From positions 89,094 to 153,093 of the forward strand of contig NZ_AEJF01000085.1 of NCBI RefSeq assembly GCF_001028175.1: DNA of 64,000 nt, given 5' to 3'. This DNA comes from Caballeronia mineralivorans PML1(12) (GTDB taxonomy: Bacteria > Pseudomonadota > Gammaproteobacteria > Burkholderiales > Burkholderiaceae). Shown here in pieces: positions 1 through 9,101 of this stretch. The translations under genes and the position numbers were made by a program. Position 1 is the stretch's first letter. Each line of letters opens with the position of its first letter. The notes below the pieces were generated by a model. The model did not search any database. It was given only the letters and a program-made list of their open reading frames with translations, and had not been told where the DNA came from.

Positions 1-872
1 CGGCTCACATCGTCTTCCACGACCCACAGGCCGGAGCGTTCGGCAATCTGCAGCAGGCGAAACGCCGCCGCCATGCCGAAGGTCGCACCGGTCGGGTTTT
101 GCAGCGTCGTGTTGAGGAAGATGGCCTTGGGCTTGTGCTCGGTAACCAGCCGCTCGAGCACGTCGTTGTCGATACCCGCCGGCGTGCGCGGCACGCCCAG
201 CACGACCAGGCCGCCGAGTTTAAGGATCTGCAGCAAGTTGCAATAACCCGGATCTTCGACAATGACCGTATCGCCGGGACGCAGCAGCGTGCGCACGATC
301 AGGTCGAGCGCCTGTGTGGCCCCGGCGGTCAGCAACACATTCGTGACGGGATCGGCGGGCAGTCCGTGGCGGTCCAGTTGCTCGGCAATCCGCTCGCGCA
401 ACGGCGCAAAACCGTACGGGTGCCCGTAGTCGGCCATGCGTGCCGCCGGCACGCGGCTGATCGCGCGCAACGCATGATGCAAACCGCTTTCGTTGACCCA
501 TTCGTTGGGCAGCCAGCCGCAGCCGGCCTTGATCGGCACGGACTGATCGGCGAATACGTCGGACAGGAGCCAGGTGGCGGTGAGGCTCGGCGGTTGCCAC
601 GCCACGGCGCGCTTGTGGGCTACCTGGGCTCGCGCCGCCACGCGATACCCCGAGCCGCGCCGGGCGACCACGAGCCCCATCGACACAAGACGTCCATATG
701 CTTCCGTTACCGTGAAAGTGCTGAGCCGCTCGGCCTGCGCGAGCTGGCGCACCGAGGGCAGCAACGCGCCTGCACGTAGCGCCTGCTGCTCGATGGCGCC
801 CGAAAACGCCCGCACGAGTTGTTCGACGAGCGTGGCTTGCGCGCGGTCACGGTCCAATTGAAGTTCGATCAT
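1..872 (-). CDS. MocR-family PLP-dependent transcriptional regulator (C-terminus outside window)
   Basis: Reading the minus strand from the ATG at 870-872 gives 290 uninterrupted codons that run off the window edge. Residues ~1-80 form a GntR-type winged helix (LPSVRQLAQAERLSTFTVTE). From ~residue 100 a fold-type-I aminotransferase domain follows, with YGHPYGFAPLRERIA, LTAGATQALDLI and NPTGATFG. This is MocR/PdxR/GabR architecture. The catalytic PLP lysine lies in the missing part. The gene is divergent from a class III aminotransferase at 1032, the usual arrangement for a MocR activator and its target. The 160-bp gap holds candidate sites. Start is the only clear ATG; no strong Shine-Dalgarno is visible. 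Confidence 0.85.
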   Translation of the reverse strand, partial: MIELQLDRDRAQATLVEQLVRAFSGAIEQQALRAGALLPSVRQLAQAERLSTFTVTEAYGRLVSMGLVVARRGSGYRVAARAQVAHKRAVAWQPPSLTATWLLSDVFADQSVPIKAGCGWLPNEWVNESGLHHALRAISRVPAARMADYGHPYGFAPLRERIAEQLDRHGLPADPVTNVLLTAGATQALDLIVRTLLRPGDTVIVEDPGYCNLLQILKLGGLVVLGVPRTPAGIDNDVLERLVTEHKPKAIFLNTTLQNPTGATFGMAAAFRLLQIAERSGLWVVEDDVS

Positions 873-960
873 GAGTCGCCGGAAGGAGGATCATCAGGTT
901 AGTTGGCCAAGCATAAGACCAATACAGTTTGCACCATTTTGCCAGCACGGTTCTCTGCGT

Positions 961-975
961 GACAGGACAACTGTC
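961..975. promoter_or_regulatory. Dyad between divergent MocR and aminotransferase genes
   Basis: GACAG, five bases, CTGTC forms a perfect 5-bp inverted repeat in the 160-bp intergenic region, about 55 bp upstream of the aminotransferase start. It could be a MocR operator. That is inferred from position only, since MocR sites vary and are often direct repeats. Confidence 0.25.
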
Positions 976-1031
976 TATGCCGCGGGTTTTTATCGAGGAC
1001 TACATTGCGTGTTCTAACAGGAGATTTCCCC

Positions 1032-2360
1032 ATGACTTCGCGCCCCGTCATCGACGACCTCTCGTCGTTCTGGATGCCCTTCACCGCCAACCGGCAGTTC
1101 AAAGCTGCGCCGCGCCTGATCGAGGGCGCCAAGGGCATGTATTACCGCGCGACCGATGGCCGCGAGATTCTGGACGCCTGCGCCGGCCTCTGGTGTGTGA
1201 ACGCAGGCCATTGCCGCGATGAAATCGTTGCCGCGATCCAGCAGCAAGCCGCCACGCTCGACTTCGCGCCGACCTTCCAGATGGGCCACCCGCTGGCGTT
1301 CGAAGCGGCGTCGAAGGTGGCCGCGATCATGCCGGACGGCCTCGATCGCATCTTCTTCACCAACTCGGGTTCCGAATCCGTCGATACAGCGCTGAAAATC
1401 GCCCTCGCCTACCACCGGGCACGCGGCGAAGGCCAGCGTACGCGGCTGATCGGGCGCGAACGCGGGTACCACGGCGTGGGTTTTGGCGGCATTTCAGTCG
1501 GCGGCATTGCGCCGAACCGCAAGACGTTCTCGGGCGCGTTGCTGCCAAGCGTCGATCATCTGCCGCACACGCACGCACCTGAACACAACGCGTTTACAAA
1601 AGGCCAGCCGGCATGGGGCGCGCATCTCGCCGACGAACTCGAACGCATCGTCGCGCTGCACGATCCGTCAACGATCGCTGCGGTGATCGTGGAGCCGCTG
1701 GCGGGGTCTACAGGTGTGCTCGTGCCGCCGCAGGGTTATCTGCAAAAGCTGCGCGAGATCTGCACGAAGCACGGCATCCTGCTGATCTTCGATGAAGTCA
1801 TTACAGGCTTCGGGCGGCTGGGCAAAGCGACGGCGGCCGAATATTTCGGCGTGACGCCGGACCTGATGACGCTGGCAAAGGCCATCAACAACGCCGCCAT
1901 TCCGATGGGCGCGGTGGCCGCGCATCGCAACGTGCATGACACGATCGTCAATGCGGGAGCGGCGAACGGTATCGAGTTATTCCACGGCTACACGTATTCG
2001 GCGCATCCGATGGCGGCCGCTGCCGCCATCGCCACGCTCGACCTGTATGCACGCGAGCAACTGTTTGAACGGGCGGCGTCGAAGGCATCGAAGTTCGAAG
2101 CCGCTGCCCACGCGTTGCGCGATGCGCCTTACGTGAAGGACGTGCGCAATCTCGGCATGGTGGCCGGCATCGAGCTGGAATCGCGCGATGGCGCGCCGGG
2201 CGCGCGGGCGTACGAAGCGTTCGTGAAGTGCTTCGAGGCGGGCGTTCTGGTGCGCTATACAAGCGATATTCTTGCGTTCTCGCCGCCGCTGATCATTGAA
2301 GACGACCAGATCGAGCAGATTTTCAGCACGGTCCGCAAGGTGCTCGAAACGGTTAAATAA
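1032..2360 (+). CDS. Class III omega-amino acid--pyruvate aminotransferase
   Basis: A 442-residue PLP enzyme of the class III (omega) aminotransferase family, most like beta-alanine/omega-amino-acid:pyruvate transaminases. It begins DLSSFWMPFTANRQFK, typical of that group. FTNSGSESVDTALKIA contacts the PLP phosphate, RGYHGVGFGG precedes the active site, IFDEVITGFGR carries the Asp that pairs with the pyridine nitrogen, and TLAKAINNAAIPMGAV contains the Schiff-base lysine. The ATG at 1032 is preferred over an in-frame TTG at 1005 because AGGAGA at 1018-1023 is well spaced. It transfers an amino group from an omega-amino acid to pyruvate, giving alanine. The exact substrate (beta-alanine, taurine, an amine) cannot be read from sequence. 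The divergent MocR gene is its likely regulator. Confidence 0.9.
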   Translation: MTSRPVIDDLSSFWMPFTANRQFKAAPRLIEGAKGMYYRATDGREILDACAGLWCVNAGHCRDEIVAAIQQQAATLDFAPTFQMGHPLAFEAASKVAAIMPDGLDRIFFTNSGSESVDTALKIALAYHRARGEGQRTRLIGRERGYHGVGFGGISVGGIAPNRKTFSGALLPSVDHLPHTHAPEHNAFTKGQPAWGAHLADELERIVALHDPSTIAAVIVEPLAGSTGVLVPPQGYLQKLREICTKHGILLIFDEVITGFGRLGKATAAEYFGVTPDLMTLAKAINNAAIPMGAVAAHRNVHDTIVNAGAANGIELFHGYTYSAHPMAAAAAIATLDLYAREQLFERAASKASKFEAAAHALRDAPYVKDVRNLGMVAGIELESRDGAPGARAYEAFVKCFEAGVLVRYTSDILAFSPPLIIEDDQIEQIFSTVRKVLETVK

Positions 2361-2400
2361 CGGGGTTTCGAAAGCAGCGTAAGGCGATTGTCGTATTAGC

Positions 2401-2438
2401 AAGAAGGCCGTTCTGGAATCATCTGGAACGGCCTTCTT
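2401..2438. terminator. Bidirectional rho-independent terminator
   Basis: AAGAAGGCCGTTC at 2401-2413 is perfectly complementary to 2426-2438, with a 12-base loop and a T-rich exit. It lies between the convergent aminotransferase and ArsR-type genes. The TGA of the regulator (2419-2421) sits in the loop, so the regulator's last codons are part of the stem. Confidence 0.85.
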
Positions 2439-3162
2439 TCGTTGAAGCTGCAAGCAAACGCACTTGCACCGACCGTTCATCGACATCAAGCTCTTCCTTC
2501 AGCCCGGCCCATCCCTTCGGCGTCACCTGCACGGCCCGTGAATTCTTCACACGCCGCACCCATCCCTTCGCGCAAAGTTGCGTCATGAACGCGACACCCA
2601 GCGGCCCCGCCAGATGATGCCGCCTCTCGGTCCAGTCGAGACATTGCCGCGCGAGGCCGCGCCGTGTGGGCTTCAGGGCGGCCATATCGAGCCCCATGCG
2701 GCTAAACCATTCGATGCCATCTGCGGTCACTTTGAACTGCTTATCCTCTGCGGCGACGATCAACGCGCGGTCCTCCAGCGCCTTGGTCACGGCTACGCCG
2801 AGGCCCCCGGCGAGATGGTCATAGCAGCATCGAGCGAATTGCAGATCGCGGGCTTCCCTGTTGCGCGGCATTCGACGCACCGTTCCACCCGGTGCAATCG
2901 ATGCAAGATTTTCAAGCGCCAGCGCAACGTGCGATCCGGCAAGCCGGTAGTACCGATGCCGTCCCTCCGTTTCCACCGATAACAGCCCTCCGGCCAGAAG
3001 CTTCGCAAGATGTGAACTTGCTGTCTGCGCCGTCACGCCGGCCGCGTAGGCGAGTTCACCGGCTGGCTGCGCGCGGCCATCGGCCAAAACCATGAGCATG
3101 GTCGCGCGAGTGGGATCAGCGATCAAAAAAGCGGCCGACGAGACCGCAGGATGACGAGACAT
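2419..3162 (-). CDS. ArsR-type winged-helix transcriptional regulator
   Basis: A 247-residue regulator. Residues ~5-85 form an ArsR-like winged helix (LIADPTRATMLMVLADGR, then VTAQTASSHLAKLLAGGLL as recognition helix, then a wing). The long C-terminal part contains several cysteines (FARCCYDHLAGG, QCLDWTERRHH, QLCAKGW). This is the two-part layout of ArsR-type repressors that sit next to efflux pumps in Burkholderia. The ATG at 3160-3162 is chosen because GGAGAG lies just upstream; earlier in-frame starts lack one. It is divergent from an MFS pump with a 20-bp dyad between, so repression of the pump and of itself is likely. The ligand is unknown. Confidence 0.85.
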   Translation of the reverse strand: MSRHPAVSSAAFLIADPTRATMLMVLADGRAQPAGELAYAAGVTAQTASSHLAKLLAGGLLSVETEGRHRYYRLAGSHVALALENLASIAPGGTVRRMPRNREARDLQFARCCYDHLAGGLGVAVTKALEDRALIVAAEDKQFKVTADGIEWFSRMGLDMAALKPTRRGLARQCLDWTERRHHLAGPLGVAFMTQLCAKGWVRRVKNSRAVQVTPKGWAGLKEELDVDERSVQVRLLAASTKEGRSR

Positions 3163-3214
3163 ACGAACTCTCCGTTCATGACCTCGCCATGATAATCCGC
3201 CCGCCCGTCCGCAT

Positions 3215-3234
3215 GCTTCGATACGCGTCGAAGC
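3215..3234. promoter_or_regulatory. Putative ArsR-type operator
   Basis: GCTTCGA, six bases (TACGCG), TCGAAGC: a perfect 7+7 inverted repeat 53 bp upstream of the regulator start and 57 bp upstream of the preferred pump start. Its size and position fit an operator shared by the divergent pair. Confidence 0.5.
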
Positions 3235-3291
3235 TTGCGGCATGAGGACGCCCCTACACTGAATTTCCTGCCTCACTGCAAACACTTCCCT

Positions 3292-4671
3292 GTGCCCGAT
3301 ACCCGAACGCTTCAGCGCCGCGTCCTCGCTGCGACCAGCATCAGCTATATCGTCGTGATCCTCGATACGTCCGTCGTCAATGTCGCGCTGGGCAGCATCG
3401 CCGATGCGCTCGCGACCGATACAGCAGGCCTGCAGTGGGTCGTCAACGCCTACACGCTCAGCTTCGCGAGCCTGCTGTTGACGGGCGGCGCACTAGGCGA
3501 CCGGCTGGGCGCGAAGAACGTCTATTTCGCCGGCCTCGCTGTGTTCACGCTGGCCTCCGGGCTCTGCGGTCTCGTACCCAATCTGGCAGCGCTGACGGTC
3601 GCTCGCGTGTTGCAAGGGATCGGTGCGTCGATGCTGGTGCCGTGTTCGCTGATGCTCATCAACCGCGCCTACACCGATCGCGCTGAGCGCAGCCGCGCTA
3701 TCGGCCTATGGGCGGGTTGTGGCGGCGTGGCGATGGCCGGGGGGCCCTTGGTCGGCGGTTTCCTGATCCATATGTTCGGCTGGCGCAGCATCTTCCTGGC
3801 GAATCTGCCGATCGGGTGGATCGGCTTGTGGCTGACATCGCGGGTTGCACGCGATGAACGGGCGCTGGTGACACGGCACCTCGATCTTGCCGGTCAGGCG
3901 ATGGCAATCCTGGCTTTGGGCACGTTGATCGCGGTGCTGATAGAAGGGCATTCGTTTGGATGGCGGTCGCCGTGGATCTTGAGTGGGATCGCTGTGAGCG
4001 TGCTTGCCGGCGGAAGCTTTATTGCGATCGAATCGAAGCGATCGCAGCCCATGCTGCCCATGTCCCTGTTCGCGAACCGGGTTTTTTCCAGTGCCGCGTT
4101 CGTCTCCATGGTGTCGGCGCTGACCTTCTATGGCTTGATCTTCACGCTCAGCCTTTATTTCCAGCAAGTGCGGGCTTACTCGCCATTGATGACCGGTCTC
4201 GCTTTCTTGCCACTGACCGCGCTGGTGACGGCGGGCAGCATGTCGGCGGCGCGTGTCGTCAGGGTTTGGGGTCCGCGTTGGCCGATTTGCATTGCACTGA
4301 GTTTCTATACGACGGGCTTTCTCGCGATGCTGATGTCGACGGACACTTCGCCGTACTGGCTCATCGCGCTGCCCATGCCGGCGATCGGATTTTTCGCTGG
4401 CCTCATTACGCCGATGGCGACAAGCTCGCTAATGGATACCGTCGATAAAAACCGCGCGGGCATTGCGGCCGGTGTGCTGAACTCGGCGCGGCAGACGGGC
4501 GCGGCGCTGGGTGTCGCGGTTTTCGGCGCAATGATCGCGGCCTTGCATCGGTTTGAAAGCGGCATGCACACCGCGATGGCAATGGCCGCCGCCGTATCGC
4601 TGACGGCGGCGATGGTGTGGTGGTTTGCATCGAAGGGGATGACACGGGAGCGAATTCGTCGGGCAATTTAG
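3292..4671 (+). CDS. MFS efflux transporter, DHA2-like
   Basis: An inner-membrane H+-antiporter type drug exporter of ~459 residues. TM1 carries ILDTSVVNVALGSI, the DHA2 motif D1 signature. GGALGDRLGAKNVYF is loop 2-3 motif A, RVLQGIGASMLVPCSLMLI is motif B, and GGPLVGGFLIHMFGWRSIFLANLPIG is motif C. The length and hydrophobic pattern indicate 14 helices. The start is uncertain: the open frame extends to a TTG at 3235, directly after the dyad, but GTG at 3292 leaves a normal short cytoplasmic N-terminus. Neither has a clear ribosome site. Divergent from an ArsR-type regulator that probably controls it. The substrate is not evident. Confidence 0.85.
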   Translation: MPDTRTLQRRVLAATSISYIVVILDTSVVNVALGSIADALATDTAGLQWVVNAYTLSFASLLLTGGALGDRLGAKNVYFAGLAVFTLASGLCGLVPNLAALTVARVLQGIGASMLVPCSLMLINRAYTDRAERSRAIGLWAGCGGVAMAGGPLVGGFLIHMFGWRSIFLANLPIGWIGLWLTSRVARDERALVTRHLDLAGQAMAILALGTLIAVLIEGHSFGWRSPWILSGIAVSVLAGGSFIAIESKRSQPMLPMSLFANRVFSSAAFVSMVSALTFYGLIFTLSLYFQQVRAYSPLMTGLAFLPLTALVTAGSMSAARVVRVWGPRWPICIALSFYTTGFLAMLMSTDTSPYWLIALPMPAIGFFAGLITPMATSSLMDTVDKNRAGIAAGVLNSARQTGAALGVAVFGAMIAALHRFESGMHTAMAMAAAVSLTAAMVWWFASKGMTRERIRRAI

Positions 4672-4858
4672 TTCGATCGCGGCAGGGTGGGATTGCTGGC
4701 GCATGTGGGCTTCCCGCGGCCAAGACTGATTCCCGCGCGCCCGTGGACGCGCGGTCTGTGGGGCGGCAAAATCCAGCCTTGAACTTCCGGTGCGGACAAA
4801 AAAACCTGGCCGCCGGCAAAACCCGCCGAACAACCCGCTAGCGCGAACTCCCCCTTCA

Positions 4859-5446
4859 ATGACGTTCAATCCATCCCGCACTGCAGCACCCATCGATTTC
4901 GCGGCCCCGTCCGAACACGTCGCGCGTCGCCTGATCGGCGCGATCCTCACCGTCGATGGCGTCGGCGGCAGGATAGTCGAAACTGAAGCCTACGATCCCG
5001 AAGATCCGGCGTCGCATAGCTTTTCCGGACCCACCCCTCGCAACGCAGTCATGTTCGGGCCACCCGCACACGCGTACGTGTATCGCTCATACGGAATTCA
5101 CTGGTGCCTTAACTTCGTTTGCCGCGAAGAAGGCCACGGCGCCGGAGTGCTGATCCGCGCGATCGAACCGCTGACCGGTCTTGATGCAATGCGTCAACGA
5201 CGCGGCCTCGAACCAGCGAAGCTGCTGTGCTCGGGGCCGGGACGCGTCGCGCAGGCATTGGGCATCACGCATGCGAACAATGGCATGTCGCTGCTTGAAG
5301 CGCCGTTTTACATCGAAGGGCCGGAGGAGGAATATGCGCTGGTGAGCGGACCGCGCATCGGCATCTCGAAGGCGATGGACGTGCCCTGGCGCTTCGGGCT
5401 CGCCGGATCGAAGTTTCTCAGCAAGCCATTTCCAAAGGGAACGTAA
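4859..5446 (+). CDS. 3-methyladenine DNA glycosylase (AAG/MPG family)
   Basis: A 195-residue base-excision repair enzyme that removes alkylated purines. [17 protein letters not shown] contains the catalytic Glu that activates water (ETEAY), and [19 protein letters not shown] with HWCLNFVC forms the conserved core that flips the damaged base. [16 protein letters not shown] and GPRIGISKA are also typical. The size matches bacterial AAG homologues. The ATG at 4859 is chosen because family similarity starts just after it; upstream in-frame codons look non-coding. It stands alone between a drug pump and a lipoprotein gene. Confidence 0.93.
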   Translation: MTFNPSRTAAPIDFAAPSEHVARRLIGAILTVDGVGGRIVETEAYDPEDPASHSFSGPTPRNAVMFGPPAHAYVYRSYGIHWCLNFVCREEGHGAGVLIRAIEPLTGLDAMRQRRGLEPAKLLCSGPGRVAQALGITHANNGMSLLEAPFYIEGPEEEYALVSGPRIGISKAMDVPWRFGLAGSKFLSKPFPKGT

Positions 5447-5610
5447 CCGGACGTTATTTCCTGAATAGCGCTTTCATTTGCGCTCTCCCTGCTTTTTACG
5501 CAAAGCGTTGGCTTCTCCCGATGCTGCGGCATCCTTATTGCTCCACCGGAACATACTCGCCATCCCGTACCTGACCGCCGGCCCCACATGCTTTAGAAAG
5601 GGGAATGCAC

Positions 5611-7410
5611 ATGAAACACCCGCCTCTTCCAGATCGCTTCTTTGTGGTGCTGTTCGTGGTTGTACTCGCCGGATGCAGCGGCGGCGGCGATTCGGCCACC
5701 AGCGCTGCTGCTACATCAGGTGGCGCCGGTCCAGCTAGCGCATCCACTCCTGCGTCCGGCACTACGGCAGCCTCGGCTACGACCACCACGCCTTCCGGAA
5801 CGACGACTCCTTCCAGCACCACCACGCCCAGTGGTACGACTACACCTGCCGGCACGAGCACAGGCTCGACGCCAGGCACAGGCACACCGGTCGTCAACGT
5901 GGTCGACGTCACGACCTATCACAACGACATCCGGCGCACGGGCCAGCATCTCAACGAGACCGCCCTGAGCCCGGCCACGGTGAACTCCACTACGTTCGGC
6001 AAGCTCGGGTTCTACTCGGTCGACGGCCCGGTCGACGCCGAGCCGCTGTATCTCGCGAGCATGACTATTGCGGGTGGCACGCACAACGTGCTCTACGTCG
6101 CGACTGAGAACGCGAGCGTTTATGCATTCGACGCCGATGCGGGCACTGTATTGTGGAAAACGACCACGCTCGCCACGGGCGAAACGCCCAGCGACAGCCT
6201 TGGTTGTTTCCAGATTTCTCCGACTATCGGCGTAACGGCGACGCCCGTCATCGACCGTTCGCATGGCCCGAATGGTGTGATGTACGTAGTCGGCATGTCA
6301 AAGGACGCAGGGGGCGCGTATCACCAGAGGATTCATGCGCTGGACGTGACGACCGGTGCGGAATTGCTCGGAGGTCCTACAGAGATTACGGCGTCGTATC
6401 CGGGCACCGGCGCGAACAGCTCGAATGGGCGCGTTATCTTCGATCCCAAACAATATGCCGAGCGGCAGTCGCTGCTATTGCTGAACGGCGTGATCTACAC
6501 GGGCTGGACATCGCATTGCGACATCCAGCCTTACACAGGCTGGGTCATCGCGTACAGCGCCGACACGCTCAAACAAACCAGCGTGCTGAATCTCACGCCG
6601 AACGGGTCTGGCGGGGCGATCTGGATGAGCGGTGCGGGCATGGCCTCGGACGGGAGCTCGATCTATCTGCTCGATGCAAACGGCAGCTTCGACGCCACGG
6701 TCAACGCCGCGGGCGTGCAGATATCGGGCGACTACGGCAATGCGTTCCTGAGACTGGGCACGACGACGGGTTTGACGGTGGCCGATTATTTCGAAGCGTC
6801 GAATACGATTCAGGAATCGAGTGCCGACGAGGACCTGGGTTCAGGCGGAGCGCTCGTGCTACCCGATCTCACCGATGCCGGCGGTACCGTTCATCATCTC
6901 GCTCTTGGTGCGGGCAAGGACTCAATCATCTACATGGTCAACCGCGATTCGCTGGGCAAGTACAACCCGGTGGCGGACGCCATTTACCAGGAGCTGGCTG
7001 GACAAATCAGCGGTCCGGTATTCAGCATGCCGGCGTACTTCAACAACACCGTTTACTTCGGCGCGTGGGGCGACAAGATCAAGGCGTTTGCGATCAGCGG
7101 GGCTCGCTTGTCGACGGCGCCGGTCAACCAGACATCGAACAGTTTCGGCACGCCCGGCGCGACGCCGAGCATCTCGGCCAACGGGGCGTCGAACGGCATT
7201 GTGTGGGCAGCGGAGAATGGCAATATTGCCGTGCTGCACGCGTACGATGCGACCAACCTGGCGAAGGAGTTGTACAACAGCAGTCAGGCGGGTTCGCGGG
7301 ACCAGTTCGGTCCGGGCAACAAGTTCATCACGCCGATGATCGCGAACGGGAAAGTGTATGTGGGGACGTCGACCGGCGTGGCGGTGTTCGGATTACTCGG
7401 CGCGCATTGA
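5611..7410 (+). CDS. Lipoprotein with Thr/Pro linker and PQQ-like beta-propeller
   Basis: About 599 residues. A short signal peptide ends in a lipobox (LAGC, Cys ~22), so the protein is lipid-anchored in the envelope. Residues ~45-95 are low complexity, with TTTPSG/TTTPSS-like units, a flexible wall-spanning linker. The rest (NVLYVATENASVYAFDADAGTVLWK and similar blades) is a quinoprotein-like beta-propeller. WTSHCDIQPY and SLGCFQIS carry lone cysteines. AAAGGGGA at 5597-5604 favours the ATG at 5611 over 5605. No dehydrogenase partner lies nearby, so enzymatic activity is doubtful; scaffolding or ligand binding is as likely. Confidence 0.8.
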   Translation: MKHPPLPDRFFVVLFVVVLAGCSGGGDSATSAAATSGGAGPASASTPASGTTAASATTTTPSGTTTPSSTTTPSGTTTPAGTSTGSTPGTGTPVVNVVDVTTYHNDIRRTGQHLNETALSPATVNSTTFGKLGFYSVDGPVDAEPLYLASMTIAGGTHNVLYVATENASVYAFDADAGTVLWKTTTLATGETPSDSLGCFQISPTIGVTATPVIDRSHGPNGVMYVVGMSKDAGGAYHQRIHALDVTTGAELLGGPTEITASYPGTGANSSNGRVIFDPKQYAERQSLLLLNGVIYTGWTSHCDIQPYTGWVIAYSADTLKQTSVLNLTPNGSGGAIWMSGAGMASDGSSIYLLDANGSFDATVNAAGVQISGDYGNAFLRLGTTTGLTVADYFEASNTIQESSADEDLGSGGALVLPDLTDAGGTVHHLALGAGKDSIIYMVNRDSLGKYNPVADAIYQELAGQISGPVFSMPAYFNNTVYFGAWGDKIKAFAISGARLSTAPVNQTSNSFGTPGATPSISANGASNGIVWAAENGNIAVLHAYDATNLAKELYNSSQAGSRDQFGPGNKFITPMIANGKVYVGTSTGVAVFGLLGAH

Positions 7411-7453
7411 ACACCTTGTTCGCGTTCACATGGGCACCGGGCATTCGTTGGCA

Positions 7454-8269
7454 TTAGCCCTGCATCAATTGTGCGAGCGCTGTGAGTTGCAGGCCATCGG
7501 GTTTGGCTAGGTCATAGAGCACGGAAAAATGGTCCGCAGCCGGCAACGGCACGTAGACCATGCGCTCGCCGGCTTCAACGCATGCCTGTGCGTAGTCGTG
7601 CGAATGGCGGATGAGTTCGGGCCGTTCGGCATCGCCGACGCTGACGACCATCGGCGCACCGTGGGTGATGTGGCGTATTGGACTGAAGCGCGCGGTTTCC
7701 CCCTCCGACAACTGCAGCTTGATGTTCAACCTGCCCGCGCCGATGGGCTCGAGATCGAAGAGACCGCTGACGGGCAGCGCGTGCCTGACTGCCGGATGAG
7801 CGCGATGCATGGCTGTGAGATGACCGCCGGCGGAGTGGCCGCCAAGCACGAGCGGCGAGTGGCCGCGTTCGGCGAGAAAGTCGAGCAGCAGTCCGATCTC
7901 ACCGACAATCTGCGTCATCGATGCGTCCGGTGCCAGCGTGTATTCCGCGATGACTACGTTCATGCCGAGCCCGAGCGGCCCTTCTGCCACGAACGCGCAC
8001 AGTTCTTTATCGCAGCTTTGCCAGTAACCGCCATGGACGAAGACGAAGGTTGGTGTGTGTGTCCGATCGCCATTGTTTGTCCGGTCGCCCTTGCTTGCCG
8101 GGAAAAAATCGTAGCGCTGGCGCGGGGCGGGTCCGTATTTCACATCGAGTTCGCCGTGATGCGCTGCGTAGAATGTGGCGCTGCGCGTCTTGAAGTCCGT
8201 CGGCGGATCGCCGTTGTTGTAAGCCGTGTCGAGGGTCGTGCGGTCCATGTTGCGCCACGAAGGGTTCAT
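7454..8269 (-). CDS. Alpha/beta hydrolase, kynurenine-formamidase-like esterase
   Basis: A 271-residue alpha/beta hydrolase. FVFVHGGYWQS is the HGG-type oxyanion-hole motif, GGHSAGGHL the nucleophile elbow with the catalytic Ser, VSVGDAERPEL the acid region and AADHFSVL the catalytic His. The HGGYW motif is shared with eukaryotic-type kynurenine formamidases and related carboxylesterases. No tryptophan-catabolism gene is near, so the substrate is open. The ATG at 8267-8269 follows CCGGAG at good spacing; an upstream in-frame start at 8299 would run into the repeat element. Any promoter must lie inside that repeat. Confidence 0.82.
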   Translation of the reverse strand: MNPSWRNMDRTTLDTAYNNGDPPTDFKTRSATFYAAHHGELDVKYGPAPRQRYDFFPASKGDRTNNGDRTHTPTFVFVHGGYWQSCDKELCAFVAEGPLGLGMNVVIAEYTLAPDASMTQIVGEIGLLLDFLAERGHSPLVLGGHSAGGHLTAMHRAHPAVRHALPVSGLFDLEPIGAGRLNIKLQLSEGETARFSPIRHITHGAPMVVSVGDAERPELIRHSHDYAQACVEAGERMVYVPLPAADHFSVLYDLAKPDGLQLTALAQLMQG

Positions 8270-8282
8270 GTATTTATCTCCG

Positions 8283-9101
8283 GTTTTTTTCGTTCGCACT
8301 CGGGGTTCTGTTTGGTGGGGTCTTGGGGCGTAGTGGTCGGGGGTGATGCCGGGTTGCTGCTTTCGGCGTCCGTGGCCGGTCTATGCTGACTGTTCTCTTT
8401 ATCACTATTAGCCACTGCGCGTGGCGGCACTTCATTTCTGATTTGCAAACGCGCAAAGAAACGAAGCAAAGAAACGCGTTTCCAACAATCGGCAAGTTAG
8501 TGTCCCTAGCGTGCAGGCTAGAAGTTTCTGGCACCTGATAGCACGGTGCTCGCCAGACTCAAGAATGTTTGAAGCCCGACCTCTCCGAACACAGATACCC
8601 ACACGCTTCGCCACCAGTGACTGAACCTGCCTAAGGGACACCCCGCGCTATCCGCGTACAACCACCTCAAGAAATAACCTAGCAGACTACACAGTCAGCC
8701 AACCAGCCGTCAACAGAGCAACAAAAACGCGTGAGGCCGCACTGGTCCGTGGGGCGCGGTGCTTGCCCGAGAGCGTTGGGGGCGAAGCGTGTTCGTGTCA
8801 GGATTCGCGAGAAGGAGGGGTTCAAACATCCGTCAGTCTGGCAAGCACCGTGCTATCAGGTGCCAAAAGCTGAGGCCTGCACGCTAGGGACACTAACCAG
8901 CCGATGGTTTGAAAGCGCTTTCTTTGCTTCGTTTCTTTGTCGCTTTGGAAATGACGTGCCGCCACGCACAGTGGCTAATAGTGATAAAGAAATCAGCTAA
9001 CTCAAGCAGACCGCTAAGGCCGAAAGCAGCAACCCAGCATCACCCTCGACCGTTAACTCCACCCCCCTAAAACCAGAACCCCGAGTGCGAACGAAAAACC
9101 C
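8283..9101. repeat. Composite intergenic repeat: two facing copies with ~330-bp arms
   Basis: The left arm (8283-~8613) and right arm (~8778-9101) are imperfect inverted copies. Matched blocks include 8291-8310 with 9074-9093 (20 of 20 bases), the GCTGCTTTCGGC region, CAGTGGCTAATAGTGATAAAG at 8969-8989 with its complement at ~8397-8416, and the block encoding CTLGTLT then FFASFLC. The arms encode similar peptides, pointing inward from the left on the minus strand and outward to the right on the plus strand. An unmatched spacer of ~165 bp lies between. The ends abut the hydrolase ribosome site and the LysR stop codon. No transposase is present. It is probably a non-autonomous repeat family. 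Confidence 0.8.

Noticed and set aside
873..1031. AGGAGG-like sequence at 884-890 on the plus strand
   Set aside because: No start codon lies at a useful distance downstream, so it is not a ribosome site for a plus-strand gene.
5750..5890. Short repeats resembling a repeat array
   Set aside because: They are in-frame Thr/Pro codon repeats inside a coding sequence; no spacers of constant length, so not CRISPR.
6153..7457. 434-codon plus-strand frame inside the propeller lipoprotein
   Set aside because: Out-of-frame reading of a confident gene; composition (Arg/Gly/His-rich) is typical of GC-rich shadows.
8432..9000. Two hypothetical proteins of 60-90 residues at 8432-8641 (minus) and 8731-9000 (plus)
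   Set aside because: They are the related peptide-coding parts of the two arms of the inverted repeat and start in its spacer or flank; better treated as repeat sequence.
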